A DNA stretch of 64,000 nucleotides, taken from NCBI GenBank assembly GCA_020633195.1, contig JACKEC010000017.1, positions 186,001 to 250,000 on the forward strand, given 5' to 3'. The stretch comes from Sandaracinaceae bacterium (GTDB lineage: Bacteria > Myxococcota_A > Polyangia > Polyangiales > Sandaracinaceae). A program made the translations under genes and the position numbers. Below are positions 24,045 through 33,120 of the stretch, piece after piece. The notes under the pieces are model-generated. The model ran no database searches and was not told the origin of the DNA. It saw only the letters and a list, made by a program, of their open reading frames with translations. Positions within the stretch are counted from its first letter, which is position 1; each line of letters starts with the position of its first letter.

Positions 24045-24977
24045 TCAGATCCCGGCGGCGTCGCGCATCTTCGCGAGGCGCACCACGTCCTCGTCGGACA
24101 GGTACGGCGGCCCGCTCGCCGCGTCCACGGCGGCGCCGATCTGGTACGGGTTGCGGGCGCCGACGAGCGCCGAGGCGACGTTGGGCTGGGACAGCACGAA
24201 GCGCAGCGCCGCGGTCGCGAGGTCCGGGTGGTCCGGCCCGACGAGGAAGCGCAGCTCGTCGACCTGACGGATCCGGTCCTCGAACGACGCCAGGTTCCAG
24301 CGCCGCTCGCGGTGATCGTCTTCGGCGAAGCGGCGACCGTCCGACCACCGGCCGGCCAGGAGCCCGTACATCAGGGGCGAGCGCGCGAGCACGCCCACGC
24401 CCTGCTCGGACACCCGCTCCGCCACGTCCTCGAGCCCGTGCGGCGTCAACAAGTTGTACGTCATGCAGAGGACCTGCGCGCCCGCGTCGATCGCCAGCCG
24501 CGCCTCCTCCGCGTCGCCGACGCTCATCCCCCAGCTGCGGATCTTGCCCTCGGCCTCGAGCTGGTCGATCGCGGCGCGCCAGTCTCCTCCGCGGATCGTC
24601 ACGTCGCCCGGGTTGTGGAGCAGGAACACGTCGACGGCCTCGCGCCCGAGGCGCTCGAGCGACCCCTCGCAGTCGGCGACGAGCGCCTCGGCGGTGAACG
24701 ACTGGAGCAGCTTGCCCTTCACGAGGCGCGCGCCGCCTCGCGTGATCACGACCGCGTCGGCCTTCGCGTCCCGGAGCACCGCCCCGACCTGGGCCTCGGA
24801 GTCGCCCCACACGGGCGCGCAGTCGAAGGTGGTCACCCCCGCCTCGAGCGCCTCCCGGATCGTCTCCTCCACGCGGGCGGGGCGCACCGGCCCGTAGCTG
24901 CCCGAGGCGAGGCCCCAGGTGCCCAGGGTGATCTCGCTCACGCGGAGGTCGGTGCGGCCGAGGGTGCGCGTCTGCAT
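24045..24977 (-). CDS. Aldo/keto reductase family protein with altered catalytic residues
   Basis: A 310-residue TIM-barrel protein of the AKR family (LGRTDLRVSEITLGTWGL, DVFLLHNPGD, GVLARSPLMYGLLAG, ALVGARNPYQI). The active-site Asp52 and His121 are present. The catalytic Tyr is Trp57 (DCAPVWGDSE instead of DxAxxYGxSE) and the catalytic Lys is Arg80 (VVITRGG instead of VxTKxG). Both swaps should block normal hydride transfer chemistry. It may bind NADP and act as a sensor, do other chemistry, or be losing function. The C-terminal cofactor-binding region appears complete. Convergent with cysQ. TACAAG lies four bases before the ATG. Confidence 0.85.
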   Translation of the reverse strand: MQTRTLGRTDLRVSEITLGTWGLASGSYGPVRPARVEETIREALEAGVTTFDCAPVWGDSEAQVGAVLRDAKADAVVITRGGARLVKGKLLQSFTAEALVADCEGSLERLGREAVDVFLLHNPGDVTIRGGDWRAAIDQLEAEGKIRSWGMSVGDAEEARLAIDAGAQVLCMTYNLLTPHGLEDVAERVSEQGVGVLARSPLMYGLLAGRWSDGRRFAEDDHRERRWNLASFEDRIRQVDELRFLVGPDHPDLATAALRFVLSQPNVASALVGARNPYQIGAAVDAASGPPYLSDEDVVRLAKMRDAAGI

Positions 24978-25017
24978 CGCGCTCTTGTAGCAGGCGGCGC
25001 GGCCCGATCCGAGGCGT

Positions 25018-26409
25018 TCAGCCCACGCCGAGCACGGCCCCCGCGATGCTCAGGTAGATGAGCAGCCCGATCACGTCGACGAGCGACGCGATGAACGGGG
25101 TCGAGCTCACCGCGGGATCGAGCCCGACGCGCTGGATGCCGAGCGGCAGGAGCGACCCGAAGAGGCTCCCCGTCATGACGACGCCGACGGTGGAGAGGCT
25201 GACCGCGACCCCGAGCAGGATCGGGTCGTCGTCCGGGCCGCCCGCGAAGTAGGCGCGCGCGAAGCCGAGCACGCCGAGCACGAGCCCGAGGGACAGGCTC
25301 ACGACGACCTCCCGGCCGAGCACCCGCAGCCAGTCCCGGGGCTCGACGTCGCCGACCGCGAGCGCGCGGATGATGAGCGCGGCGGACTGCGACCCGGAGT
25401 TGCCGCCCGACGAGATGATCAGCGGCACGAACACCGCCAGCGTCACCGCCGCGGAGAGCTGGCCGCTGAAGCGCTCCATCACCGTGGTGGTGAGGAAGCC
25501 GCCCACGAAGAGCAGGCTCAGCCAGAAGACGCGCGAGCGGAACATCTGGACGAGGTCCGTCTCGAAGTAGCCCTCCTCGAGCGCCTCGACGGCGCCCATC
25601 TTGTGCGCGTCCTCCGTGGCCTCCTCGATCACGACGTCGACGACGTCGTCGACGGTGACCACGCCGCGCAAGTTGCCTTGCTCGTCGATGACGGGGAGCG
25701 CCATGAAGTCGTACTTCGCGATGGTGTGCGCGACGACCTCCTGGTCGTCCGTGTCGCGCACCGACACGATGTTCTCGCTCATGATGTCGCCGAGCTCCTG
25801 ATCCGACTCGCTCAGGATCAGGTCGCGCATCGACACGACGCCGACGAGCTTCTCGGAGTAGACGACGTAGACGTAGTAGACGGTCTCGACCCCGTCCTCG
25901 AGCGCGAGGCGCCGGACCTCCTCGATGGCCTGCCAGACCTTGCGCTCCGGAGAGAGCGCGACGTAGTCGGTGGTCATGAGGCCGCCGGCGACGTCCTCCG
26001 GGTAGGCGCTCAGCTCGCGGACGTCCTCGGCGATCTCCGGGTCGGCTTGCTCGAGGTGAGCGAGCAGGTCGTCGGCGAGCTTCTCGTCCTCCTCGCGCAG
26101 CTCCTGGACCACGTCGACGAGGTCGTCGGGGTCCATCTCCGACAAGATCTCGGCCGCGTCGCGGCGCGAGAGGCGCTCGAGGATCTCCGTCTGCAGCTCG
26201 CTCGGCAGGCACGTCAGGACGTCGGCCGAGAACTCGTCCGGGAGCTTGGTGAACAGCTCGAGCGTCAGCTCGAGGCTGAGGTCCTCGACGATCTCGGCGA
26301 TGTCCTCCGGGTGGAACTCCTCGAGCGCGTCATGGAGCGCGTCGGGGTCCGTCTTGAGGGCGTCCTCGAGGTCCGGTCCGAGCAGGTTGGCCAAGCGCAT
26401 GGCGGCCAT
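25018..26409 (-). CDS. mgtE: Magnesium transporter MgtE
   Basis: A 463-residue protein with the full MgtE plan. The N domain is a helical superhelix (LHDALEEFHPEDIAEIVEDL to PEDVAGGLMTTDYVAL). A CBS pair follows (about residues 140-270, GVVSMRDLI and GVVTVDDVVDVV), then five membrane helices including the conserved pore stretch ISSGGNSGSQS. The family is a Mg2+-gated dimeric channel: cytosolic Mg2+ binds the acidic N/CBS domains and closes the pore. A second Met at 26400 could be the real start, as CACAAT lies seven bases before it. The helicase gene ends 34 bases upstream. Confidence 0.95.
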   Translation of the reverse strand: MAAMRLANLLGPDLEDALKTDPDALHDALEEFHPEDIAEIVEDLSLELTLELFTKLPDEFSADVLTCLPSELQTEILERLSRRDAAEILSEMDPDDLVDVVQELREEDEKLADDLLAHLEQADPEIAEDVRELSAYPEDVAGGLMTTDYVALSPERKVWQAIEEVRRLALEDGVETVYYVYVVYSEKLVGVVSMRDLILSESDQELGDIMSENIVSVRDTDDQEVVAHTIAKYDFMALPVIDEQGNLRGVVTVDDVVDVVIEEATEDAHKMGAVEALEEGYFETDLVQMFRSRVFWLSLLFVGGFLTTTVMERFSGQLSAAVTLAVFVPLIISSGGNSGSQSAALIIRALAVGDVEPRDWLRVLGREVVVSLSLGLVLGVLGFARAYFAGGPDDDPILLGVAVSLSTVGVVMTGSLFGSLLPLGIQRVGLDPAVSSTPFIASLVDVIGLLIYLSIAGAVLGVG

Positions 26410-26443
26410 TGTGACCGCGCGCCCGAGCCGGTGCCCGAAAAGG

Positions 26444-28453
26444 CTACCCGCCGCGGAGCTGGTCGAGCAGGGCCTTGCCGAGCGAGGCCGCCTCGTCGTG
26501 CTCGACGGGCGCGTCGACGCCCGCGTCGTAGTGCTCGACGAGGTCCTCGGGGAGGCCCTCGAGGAAGCGCGAGGGGAACAGCGGGGTGGCGCGGCCGCGC
26601 ATCACGCGGCGCCGGGCGCGGCACAGGTAGAGCAGCTCGCGAGCGCGCGTCACGCCCACGTAGAAGAGGCGCCGCTCCTCCTCGACGTCGGTCGGGGCCG
26701 CCTCGGTGACCTTCGGGTCGAGGGTGCGCGAGTGCGGGAGCTGGCCCTCGTTGAGGCCGATGAAGAAGACCACGTCGAACTCGAGCCCCTTGCTCGCGTG
26801 GAGGCTCGACAGCGTCACGCGCTGGCCGGTCTTCTCGGCCTCCGCGCTCATGTCGAGCGTCAGGCGGTTGAGGAACTCGGCGATCGACTTCTTGCCGCTC
26901 TTCTCCTCGAAGCGGGTCAGTGACCGGAGCACGTACTCGATGTTGCCCCAGCGCTTCTTCGCCACGGGGCCGGGGTCCTCGGTGAGGAGGCGCTCGAGGC
27001 CGACGTCGACGAACAGCTTGCGGGCGGTCGCCGTCAGCGCCCCCTCGGCGAAGCCGCGCCGAGCGGCGGCGATCGCGTGCAGGAAGTCCCGCGCGCCGCG
27101 CTGCGCGGCCTCGGGCACGTCGGGGATCGAGTCCGCGCGCGCGAGCGCCTCGATGAAGGTGAGGTCGTGCGCGAGCGCGTAGCGCGTGATGCGCTGGATC
27201 GTGGTGTCGCCGATCTGGCGCGCGGGGTAGTTCACGATGCGCCGCAGGGAGAGCTCGTCCTCGGGGTGCACGACGACGCGCAGGTACGCCGCGGCGTCCT
27301 TGATCTCCTTCTTGTCGAAGAGCTTCGTGCCGCCGTAGAGGCGGTAGCCGACGCCGTTGACCCGCAGCTCCTCCTCGATGGGGCGCGCCATCAGGTTCGA
27401 GCGGTAGAGCACCGCCATCGACCCGAGGTCGTAGCCGCTCGCGGCGAGCTTGCGGATCTCGTGCACGACCATCTTCGCCTCGGCCTCGGCCTCCTCGAGG
27501 GTGCACATGCGGACCTTGGGGCCCGGCCCCTTCGCGGAGCGCAGCACCTTCTCGTGGCGCGGGCGCTTGGAGCGCGCGATGGCCTCGTTGGCGACCTCGA
27601 GGATCGGCGATCGCGAGCGGTAGTTCGTCTCGAGCTTGACGATCTTGGCGCCTTTGAAGTGCGACTCGAAGTCGAGGATGTTGCCGACCTCGGCCCCCCG
27701 CCACCCGTAGATCGACTGGTCGTCGTCGCCGACCACGGTGACGTTGCCGCGGGCGTTCGCGAGGAGCTTCACGAGCTCGAGCTGGATCGCGTTCGTGTCC
27801 TGGAACTCGTCGACGAGCATGTGGCGGAAGCGGTTCTGCCAGCGCTCGCGGATGTCCTCGCGCTCGCGCAGGATCGCCGCGGGCGCGGCGACCAGGTCGT
27901 CGAAGTCGACCGCGCACATGCTCCGGAGCCCGGCCTGGTAGTGCGGGTAGACGTCGCGCGCGACCGCGTCGTACTCGAAGTCGATCTCCGGGATCTTCTC
28001 CGGCGGCAGGCCGCGGTTCTTCCACAGCGAGATCCGCGCGTGCACCGAGTAGAGGTCGAGCTTGCGGTCGGCGAGGCCCTCGCGCTTCACGATCTCGCGC
28101 ACGAGCCCGAGCGCGTCGCCCTGATCGAAGATGACGAAGCGCCCCGGGTAGCCGAGCGCCTTCGACTCCTCCCGCAGGAAGCGCACGCCGAAGCTGTGGA
28201 AGGTGCTCAGCCAGAGCTTCTCGGCGCGGGACCGGCCCACGAGGGGGAGCATCCGCTCGCCCATCTCGGCCGCCGCCTTGTTCGTGAAGCTGACCGCGAG
28301 GATCGCCTCCGGGCGCACCCCGCGCTCGCACAGGCTCGCGATCCGCTGCGTGATGACGCGCGTCTTGCCCGAGCCCGCGCCCGCGAGGACGAGGAGCGGG
28401 CCCTCGCCGTGATCGACCGCCGCCTGCTGCGCGGGGTTCAGCTTCGCGCCCAT
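26444..28453 (-). CDS. UvrD/PcrA/Rep-family ATP-dependent DNA helicase
   Basis: A 669-residue SF1A helicase with all core motifs: LVLAGAGSGKTRVITQRI (motif I, near residue 22), SFTNKAAAEMGER (Ia), TFHSFGVRFLR, VDEFQDTNAIQ (II), VVGDDDQSIYGWRGA (III), LETNYRS (IV), SSLHASKGLEF (V) and VGVTRARELLYL (VI). This family unwinds 3'-5' in repair and replication restart. The size (669 residues) and motif set resemble Rep more than UvrD. It is not a RecB: no nuclease domain is attached. Divergent from the zinc-ribbon kinase gene, with a TAGCCA box nine bases before its ATG. Also 3' adjacent to mgtE. Confidence 0.93.
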   Translation of the reverse strand: MGAKLNPAQQAAVDHGEGPLLVLAGAGSGKTRVITQRIASLCERGVRPEAILAVSFTNKAAAEMGERMLPLVGRSRAEKLWLSTFHSFGVRFLREESKALGYPGRFVIFDQGDALGLVREIVKREGLADRKLDLYSVHARISLWKNRGLPPEKIPEIDFEYDAVARDVYPHYQAGLRSMCAVDFDDLVAAPAAILREREDIRERWQNRFRHMLVDEFQDTNAIQLELVKLLANARGNVTVVGDDDQSIYGWRGAEVGNILDFESHFKGAKIVKLETNYRSRSPILEVANEAIARSKRPRHEKVLRSAKGPGPKVRMCTLEEAEAEAKMVVHEIRKLAASGYDLGSMAVLYRSNLMARPIEEELRVNGVGYRLYGGTKLFDKKEIKDAAAYLRVVVHPEDELSLRRIVNYPARQIGDTTIQRITRYALAHDLTFIEALARADSIPDVPEAAQRGARDFLHAIAAARRGFAEGALTATARKLFVDVGLERLLTEDPGPVAKKRWGNIEYVLRSLTRFEEKSGKKSIAEFLNRLTLDMSAEAEKTGQRVTLSSLHASKGLEFDVVFFIGLNEGQLPHSRTLDPKVTEAAPTDVEEERRLFYVGVTRARELLYLCRARRRVMRGRATPLFPSRFLEGLPEDLVEHYDAGVDAPVEHDEAASLGKALLDQLRGG

Positions 28454-28519
28454 GAACGCGCATGGCTACTCGCCCGATCGGTGACCCGCAAGCGCCGATT
28501 TGGCATCATGCCGCTCCCG

Positions 28520-30283
28520 ATGAAGGTTTGTCCCAGCTGCGGCCTCAAGTACCCCGACGAGAACGATCGGTGCTTCGTCGACAAGGTGGTGCTCGAGCCG
28601 CTCCCCGACGAGCGGATCGGGACGCTCCTCAAGGGCCGCTACCAGATCGAGGCCCCCCTCGGCGAAGGCGGGATGGCGATCGTCTACCGCGCCCGGAACA
28701 CGCTCGTGGAGCGGCCGGTGGCGGTCAAGGTGATGAACGCCAACCTCAAGAGCGACGCCGCGCTCAAGGAGCGCTTCCGCCGCGAGGCCAAGAACGCCGC
28801 CGCGATCGCGCACCCGAACATCATCGAGATCTACGACTACGGCGAGACCGACGACGGGGTGCCGTTCCTCGTGATGGAGATCCTCGACGGCGAGCCGCTC
28901 GACAAGCTGATCGAGCGCGGGCCGCTGCCGCCGGGCCGCGTCGCCGAGCTCGGGGTGCAGATCGCCCGCGGCCTCGCGCGCGCGCACGACTTCGACGTCC
29001 TGCACCGCGACCTCAAGCCCGAGAACATCTTCGTCTGCCGAGGCCCCGACGGGTCGCTGTCGCACCCGAAGATCCTCGACTTCGGCATCGCGCGCTCGAT
29101 GCACGACACCCGGCTCACCAGCGCCGGCCAGATCTTCGGCACCCCGCAGTACATGGCGCCCGAGCGCGTCACCTCGATCGACGCGGGGGCCGAGTCCGAT
29201 CTGTACGCGCTCGGCGTGATCCTCTTCGAGATGGTCACGGGGCGCCTGCCCTTCGAGTCGAAGGACATCCCCGGGTTCTTCATCAAGCACATGCAGGAGG
29301 CGCCGCCGCGCCCCTCGGCGCTGGTGCCGACGATCCCGCGGCGGCTCGAGGACCTGATCCTCGCGCTGCTCGAGAAGGACCCCCAGAAGCGCCCCGTCGA
29401 CGCGCACGCGGTGACGAAGGAGCTCGTGGCGCTCGTTCCGCAGGGCGCGAGCGCGGCCCTGCCGCCGCCGCCCGCGCCCGCCGCCGCGCGCCCCGCCGCG
29501 GTGGCGCCCACGCTGCCCCCGACGACGCTCGAGCGCTGGGCGGGGCGGACGGCGCTGTTCGAGCAGATGCTCCAGCGCGCCTACCCGGGCGGCGACGCGC
29601 CGCCGAGCATCGTGCAGGCGCTCGCCGAGATCCGGACGATCCTCGGGCGCATCCACGAGCTGCGCTCCGAGGGCCTGCGAGAGCAGCGCAAGCTCGAGAG
29701 CATGGAGCAGAACGCCCGCGACGGGCGCACGCGCCTCGGCCACGCGGTGCACGTGCTGGCGGAGGACCTGTCGAACGCTCGCGCGAGCGCGCGGGGCGCG
29801 TCGACGGAGATCGAGCCCTACCTCACCGCGGACACGGCGGCCTACGACGCCTATGAGAAGGCCCACGAGACGTTCCTGGGCATGGGCGGCGGCGAGGTGC
29901 TCTTCGAGCCCAGCCAGGCGGCCGCCGCGGCCGCGCGTGAGCTCGGCGAAGCGCTCGATCGCTGGTTCCTCGCCAAGAGCGCCGCGCAGAAGGCGCAGAA
30001 CTGGGTGGAGTCGAAGCAGCGCGACGTGACCGACCTCGAGTTCCAGGTCACCGCGCTGCGCGCCCAGCTCGAGCGCCTCGAGACGAGCTACGAGGTCGAC
30101 CGCGCCTCGGCCGAGGAGACCCTCGCCCAGAGCGGCGAGGAGGTCGGTCGGCTCGAAGCGCGGATGACCGAGCTCGGCGGGGTCTTCGTCGAGCCGCTGC
30201 GGAGCCGCCGCGATCTGGGCGACCTGTTCGCGCGGCTCCAGCAAGAGGGCACGCCCGCCGCCGGGATCCAGCGGCCGAGCTGA
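28520..30283 (+). CDS. Cytoplasmic Ser/Thr kinase with N-terminal zinc ribbon and C-terminal coiled coil
   Basis: A 587-residue protein from ATG 28520; an ATG at 28508 adds four residues. It opens with a short zinc-ribbon-like KVCPSCGLKYPDENDRC (Cys4, 7, 18). The Hanks kinase domain follows: GEGGMAIVY, Lys70 (VAVKV), HRDLKPEN at 162-169, DFG at 187-189, FGTPQYMAPE. After a Pro/Ala linker the remaining 230 residues are helical with heptad-like stretches (QRDVTDLEFQVTALRAQLER) and no membrane helix, so the kinase is probably cytosolic. CATCAT lies ten bases before 28520. The downstream gene starts 53 bases after the stop. It shares the ribbon with the kinase at 49.3 kb. Confidence 0.92.
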   Translation: MKVCPSCGLKYPDENDRCFVDKVVLEPLPDERIGTLLKGRYQIEAPLGEGGMAIVYRARNTLVERPVAVKVMNANLKSDAALKERFRREAKNAAAIAHPNIIEIYDYGETDDGVPFLVMEILDGEPLDKLIERGPLPPGRVAELGVQIARGLARAHDFDVLHRDLKPENIFVCRGPDGSLSHPKILDFGIARSMHDTRLTSAGQIFGTPQYMAPERVTSIDAGAESDLYALGVILFEMVTGRLPFESKDIPGFFIKHMQEAPPRPSALVPTIPRRLEDLILALLEKDPQKRPVDAHAVTKELVALVPQGASAALPPPPAPAAARPAAVAPTLPPTTLERWAGRTALFEQMLQRAYPGGDAPPSIVQALAEIRTILGRIHELRSEGLREQRKLESMEQNARDGRTRLGHAVHVLAEDLSNARASARGASTEIEPYLTADTAAYDAYEKAHETFLGMGGGEVLFEPSQAAAAAARELGEALDRWFLAKSAAQKAQNWVESKQRDVTDLEFQVTALRAQLERLETSYEVDRASAEETLAQSGEEVGRLEARMTELGGVFVEPLRSRRDLGDLFARLQQEGTPAAGIQRPS

Positions 30284-30336
30284 CGCCTTTCCCGCAGCTC
30301 GCGAAACCCGGCACGAGCCGACCCGATGAGGGACCC

Positions 30337-31863
30337 ATGTCCACCGACGCCGCCCCCCTGCTCGACCCCGATCTCGGAGACCCTCGAGCGCGCGCCTGTC
30401 GCGAGGCTCGCCTGCGCGGCGACCTGCTCCCGACCGCGGCCGCGCTCGACGCGGCCCGCGGGGCCTGGGACCGCCGCTGGTTCTTGCTCTCCCTGATCGA
30501 CGCCGACGTCCCGCGGCACCTCTTCGACCAGCTCGTCGCGGCGCACCCGCAGAACCCGGTCGCGTACCTGCTGCGCGGCGTCCACGCGATCCAGTGGGGC
30601 TGGCAGGCCCGCGGTCGCGGGTGGGCCGACTCGGTGACCGAGGAGGGCTGGCGGCTGCTGAAGGAGCGCTGCGACATGGCGGTCGCCGACCTGCGCTACG
30701 CCGCGTCGCTCGACCCCGCCGACCCCACCGCGTTCGGGTTCCTGCTGCGCGCGGGGCTCGGGGCGAAGTGGACCATGCAGGAGGCGGACGCCGCGTTCGA
30801 GGAGGGCCGCCGGCGCGACCCCGAGAACTACGACGTGTACCGCCGGGCGCTGCAGTGGAAGTGCAAGAAGTGGCACGGGAGCGAGGAGGCGATGTTCGCC
30901 TTCGCCCGGGCGGCCGCGCAGTCCGCGCCCTCGGGCAGCGATCTGCACGGGCTCGTGATCGACGCGCACCTCGAGCAGTGCTTCGCGGTCGAGAGTCAGT
31001 CCTTCGAGCACTCGCGGGCCTACGTCTCCCAGCCACAGGTCCAGGGCGAGATCGACTACGCGCGGGCCAAGAGCGTCGGCTCCCCGCAGCACCAGGCGCG
31101 AGCGTGGAGCTACCTGGTGCACCACGACCTGCTCCGGCTGCGGTATCGGGTGAGCGATCGCCGTGGGGTGCAAGACGAGCTGCGGGCGCTCGCGGGCCGC
31201 CTCGACCCGCTCTACTTCGGCGTCGACGTCGCGTCCGGCTCGGCGCTGGTCGCGAAGATCCGGGCGTTCGCCAACGACGTGGAGCGCCAGCAGATCGAGC
31301 AGCGGCAGTCCAAGCGGGAGCACCGCAGCGTCGTCGCGGGCCTCGTCGCGGTCGCCTTGCTGGTGGGCGTCTCGCTCCTCGCGGCCGCATACCAGAGCGT
31401 CGCGCCGAAGGTCCCGAGCCACTTCTGGATCCGCAACTCCAACCCGATGCCGGTGATGATCTCGATCGACGGCGCCCCCGCCGAGGCGTTCCAGGCCTAC
31501 GAGGCGATCGAGTACGAGCTCGAGCCCGGCGAGTCGTACGCCCTGCGGGTGATGCGCGGCGACGCGGCGGCCGAGGTGCTCGAAGAGGGCGTGTTCACGC
31601 CTCCCCCGCGTCGATGGCTCGGGCTGCTCGGCAGCGCCGCGATCTACGACGTCTCGGGCGCAGGCCGGTACGTGTCCGCGCAGGTCGGATACGACGGCTC
31701 GCGCGCCGAGGTGCACGACCTCGGGATGGACGGCCGCGTCGTGATCTTCCCGGAAGAATATCGGACGTACCGCACCTACTTCCCCGACCAGCAGCCCTCG
31801 GGGACGGTGCTCGAGGGCGTCTGCGCGCGAGCCGGCGACGGCTCGATCCCCTGCCTGCGCTGA
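30337..31863 (+). CDS. Helical-repeat (DUF4034-like) protein with one membrane helix
   Basis: A 508-residue protein. The N-terminal 320 residues are helical and Trp/Arg-rich, with the stretch VAYLLRGVHAIQWGWQARGR and a TPR-like segment (AASLDPADPTAFGFL, FEEGRRRDPENYDVYRR). This resembles DUF4034-type proteins, a tentative match. One membrane helix follows (VVAGLVAVALLVGVSLLAAAY, about residue 335), then a 150-residue beta-rich C-terminal domain outside the membrane (ELEPGESYALRVMRGDAA). It follows the zinc-ribbon kinase by 53 bases and may be co-transcribed with it, making it a candidate partner or substrate. Function unknown. Confidence 0.75.
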   Translation: MSTDAAPLLDPDLGDPRARACREARLRGDLLPTAAALDAARGAWDRRWFLLSLIDADVPRHLFDQLVAAHPQNPVAYLLRGVHAIQWGWQARGRGWADSVTEEGWRLLKERCDMAVADLRYAASLDPADPTAFGFLLRAGLGAKWTMQEADAAFEEGRRRDPENYDVYRRALQWKCKKWHGSEEAMFAFARAAAQSAPSGSDLHGLVIDAHLEQCFAVESQSFEHSRAYVSQPQVQGEIDYARAKSVGSPQHQARAWSYLVHHDLLRLRYRVSDRRGVQDELRALAGRLDPLYFGVDVASGSALVAKIRAFANDVERQQIEQRQSKREHRSVVAGLVAVALLVGVSLLAAAYQSVAPKVPSHFWIRNSNPMPVMISIDGAPAEAFQAYEAIEYELEPGESYALRVMRGDAAAEVLEEGVFTPPPRRWLGLLGSAAIYDVSGAGRYVSAQVGYDGSRAEVHDLGMDGRVVIFPEEYRTYRTYFPDQQPSGTVLEGVCARAGDGSIPCLR

Positions 31864-31866
31864 CCT

Positions 31867-32442
31867 CTACTCGAGCCCCAGGTCGCGTCGCAGCTGGGCG
31901 GCGCTCTCGAAGCGGATCCCGCGCATGCCGACCGCGACCGCGCCGTCGACGTTCTTCTGTCGGTCGTCGACGAACACGCACCGCTCGGGCGGGACGCCGA
32001 GCGTCCGAGCGGCGTTCGCGTACGCCTCGAGGGCGGGCTTCCGCAGGCCGGTCTCGCACGACACGAACGTCCACTCGACGTAGCGGCTGAGGCCGAGGCG
32101 GTCCTCGATCCATCGATACCAGCAAGGGTAGTTGCTCATCGCGTGCATCGGCGTGCCGCGCGCGCGGAGCTCTCCGAGGAGCGCCTCGACCCCGTCGAGC
32201 CAGCGGTAGGCCTGCTGGACGGTGCGGGCGAAGGCGGCGTGATCGAACGCGCGACCGTCCGCGAAGAACGAGCGCATCATCTCGTCCTCGGTCAGCTCGC
32301 CGTGCTCGAACCGCACCCACGCGTCGGGGTGCTTCTGGTCGAGCAGCTCCCGGAGCGTCAGGCCGAAGAAGCCCGGGATCTCCGCCCGAAATGGGTCGTA
32401 GACGAGGGTGTCCATCACGTCGAGGAGCAGCACGTCGGTCAT
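31867..32442 (-). CDS. HAD-superfamily hydrolase with non-standard motif I
   Basis: A 191-residue HAD-fold protein. Motif I reads LLLDVMDTLVYDP, so the nucleophile Asp8 is kept but the +2 Asp (general acid) is Met10. Motif II is MHAMSNYP, the motif III lysine is in TGLRKPALEAY, and motif IV is CVFVDDRQKN. The helical cap is small (about residues 20-80). Loss of the second Asp is known in HAD members that do not hydrolyse phosphoesters in the standard way (haloacid dehalogenases). The substrate is unknown. It is convergent with the helical-repeat gene (three bases between stops) and divergent from a membrane protein gene. Confidence 0.85.
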   Translation of the reverse strand: MTDVLLLDVMDTLVYDPFRAEIPGFFGLTLRELLDQKHPDAWVRFEHGELTEDEMMRSFFADGRAFDHAAFARTVQQAYRWLDGVEALLGELRARGTPMHAMSNYPCWYRWIEDRLGLSRYVEWTFVSCETGLRKPALEAYANAARTLGVPPERCVFVDDRQKNVDGAVAVGMRGIRFESAAQLRRDLGLE

Positions 32443-32452
32443 GGCGGAGCCG

Positions 32453-32462
32453 TTGATACACG
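32453..32462. promoter_or_regulatory. Overlapping divergent -10 boxes
   Basis: TTGATACACG holds a leftward TATCAA (32458-32453), ten bases before the HAD ATG, and a rightward GATACA (32455-32460), five bases before the ATG at 32466. As at 21.57 kb, the two -10 elements share bases. Confidence 0.35.
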
Positions 32463-32465
32463 ATT

Positions 32466-33098
32466 ATGGTCCGCGGCGTGTCGGAGGAGGGATCGGACCT
32501 GGCCAACCGTTGGCCGCTCGCGCTCGGCGTGCTCGCGCTCGCCGGCGTGGGCGTGTGGTGGCTGCTGAGCCCGGGCCCGGAGCCGCCGGCGCCCGCGCCC
32601 CCCGAGCCCGAGGAGGAGGTCGAGGTCGCGGACGCGCCCCCGGAGCCGGAGCCGGTCGAGGCGCCGCCCGCGGAGCCCGAGGACTTCGACCCGGACCGCC
32701 TCGCGCGGATCCTGCTCGACGGAGGGACCGCGCTCGAGGCGGAGGAGGCGGCCGACCTCTACGATCCGCCGGCGCCGACGCGCGGCGTCGAGGAGCCGAT
32801 CGAGGTCGCCGCCGAGCGCATGCGCGCGCGCGCCGAGGCCGCGGCCGAGCGCCCCGCGCCGGCCCCTCGGGAGCCGCTCACGCCGCAGCAGGAGCTCCGT
32901 CAGGCGACCTTCTGGCGCGGCATGCTCGACGACAGGATCAACGCGATGCGCGAGCAGGTCCAAGCCGCCGAGCGCGCGGGGGACGACGCCGCGGCGACGC
33001 GCGCGCGGCGGGTCATGCAGCGGCTCGAGGCGCAGCGGCCGGCGGTCAACCGCCAGATCGAGAACCTGCAGGGTCAGGTCGAGCCGGACGCGCCCTGA
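32466..33098 (+). CDS. Membrane-anchored protein with coiled-coil end, unknown function
   Basis: A 210-residue protein: a short N-terminus, one membrane helix (WPLALGVLALAGVGVWWLL, about residues 16-34), a highly acidic Pro/Glu spacer (PPEPEEEVEVADAPPEPEP), then a helical C-terminus that looks like a coiled coil (DDRINAMREQVQAAERAG, RVMQRLEAQRPAVNRQIENL). Orientation is probably N-in, with the spacer and coil in the periplasm. No family recognised. It is followed 22 bases later by metB but has no clear functional tie to it. Confidence 0.75.
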   Translation: MVRGVSEEGSDLANRWPLALGVLALAGVGVWWLLSPGPEPPAPAPPEPEEEVEVADAPPEPEPVEAPPAEPEDFDPDRLARILLDGGTALEAEEAADLYDPPAPTRGVEEPIEVAAERMRARAEAAAERPAPAPREPLTPQQELRQATFWRGMLDDRINAMREQVQAAERAGDDAAATRARRVMQRLEAQRPAVNRQIENLQGQVEPDAP

Positions 33099-33120
33099 CG
33101 GACGTGCTACGTCCGCGCGC

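Noticed and set aside
26444..28453. Assignment of the helicase as RecB to complete RecBCD
   Set aside because: Length (669) and motifs fit Rep/PcrA; there is no RecB nuclease domain and it is 16 kb from recC.
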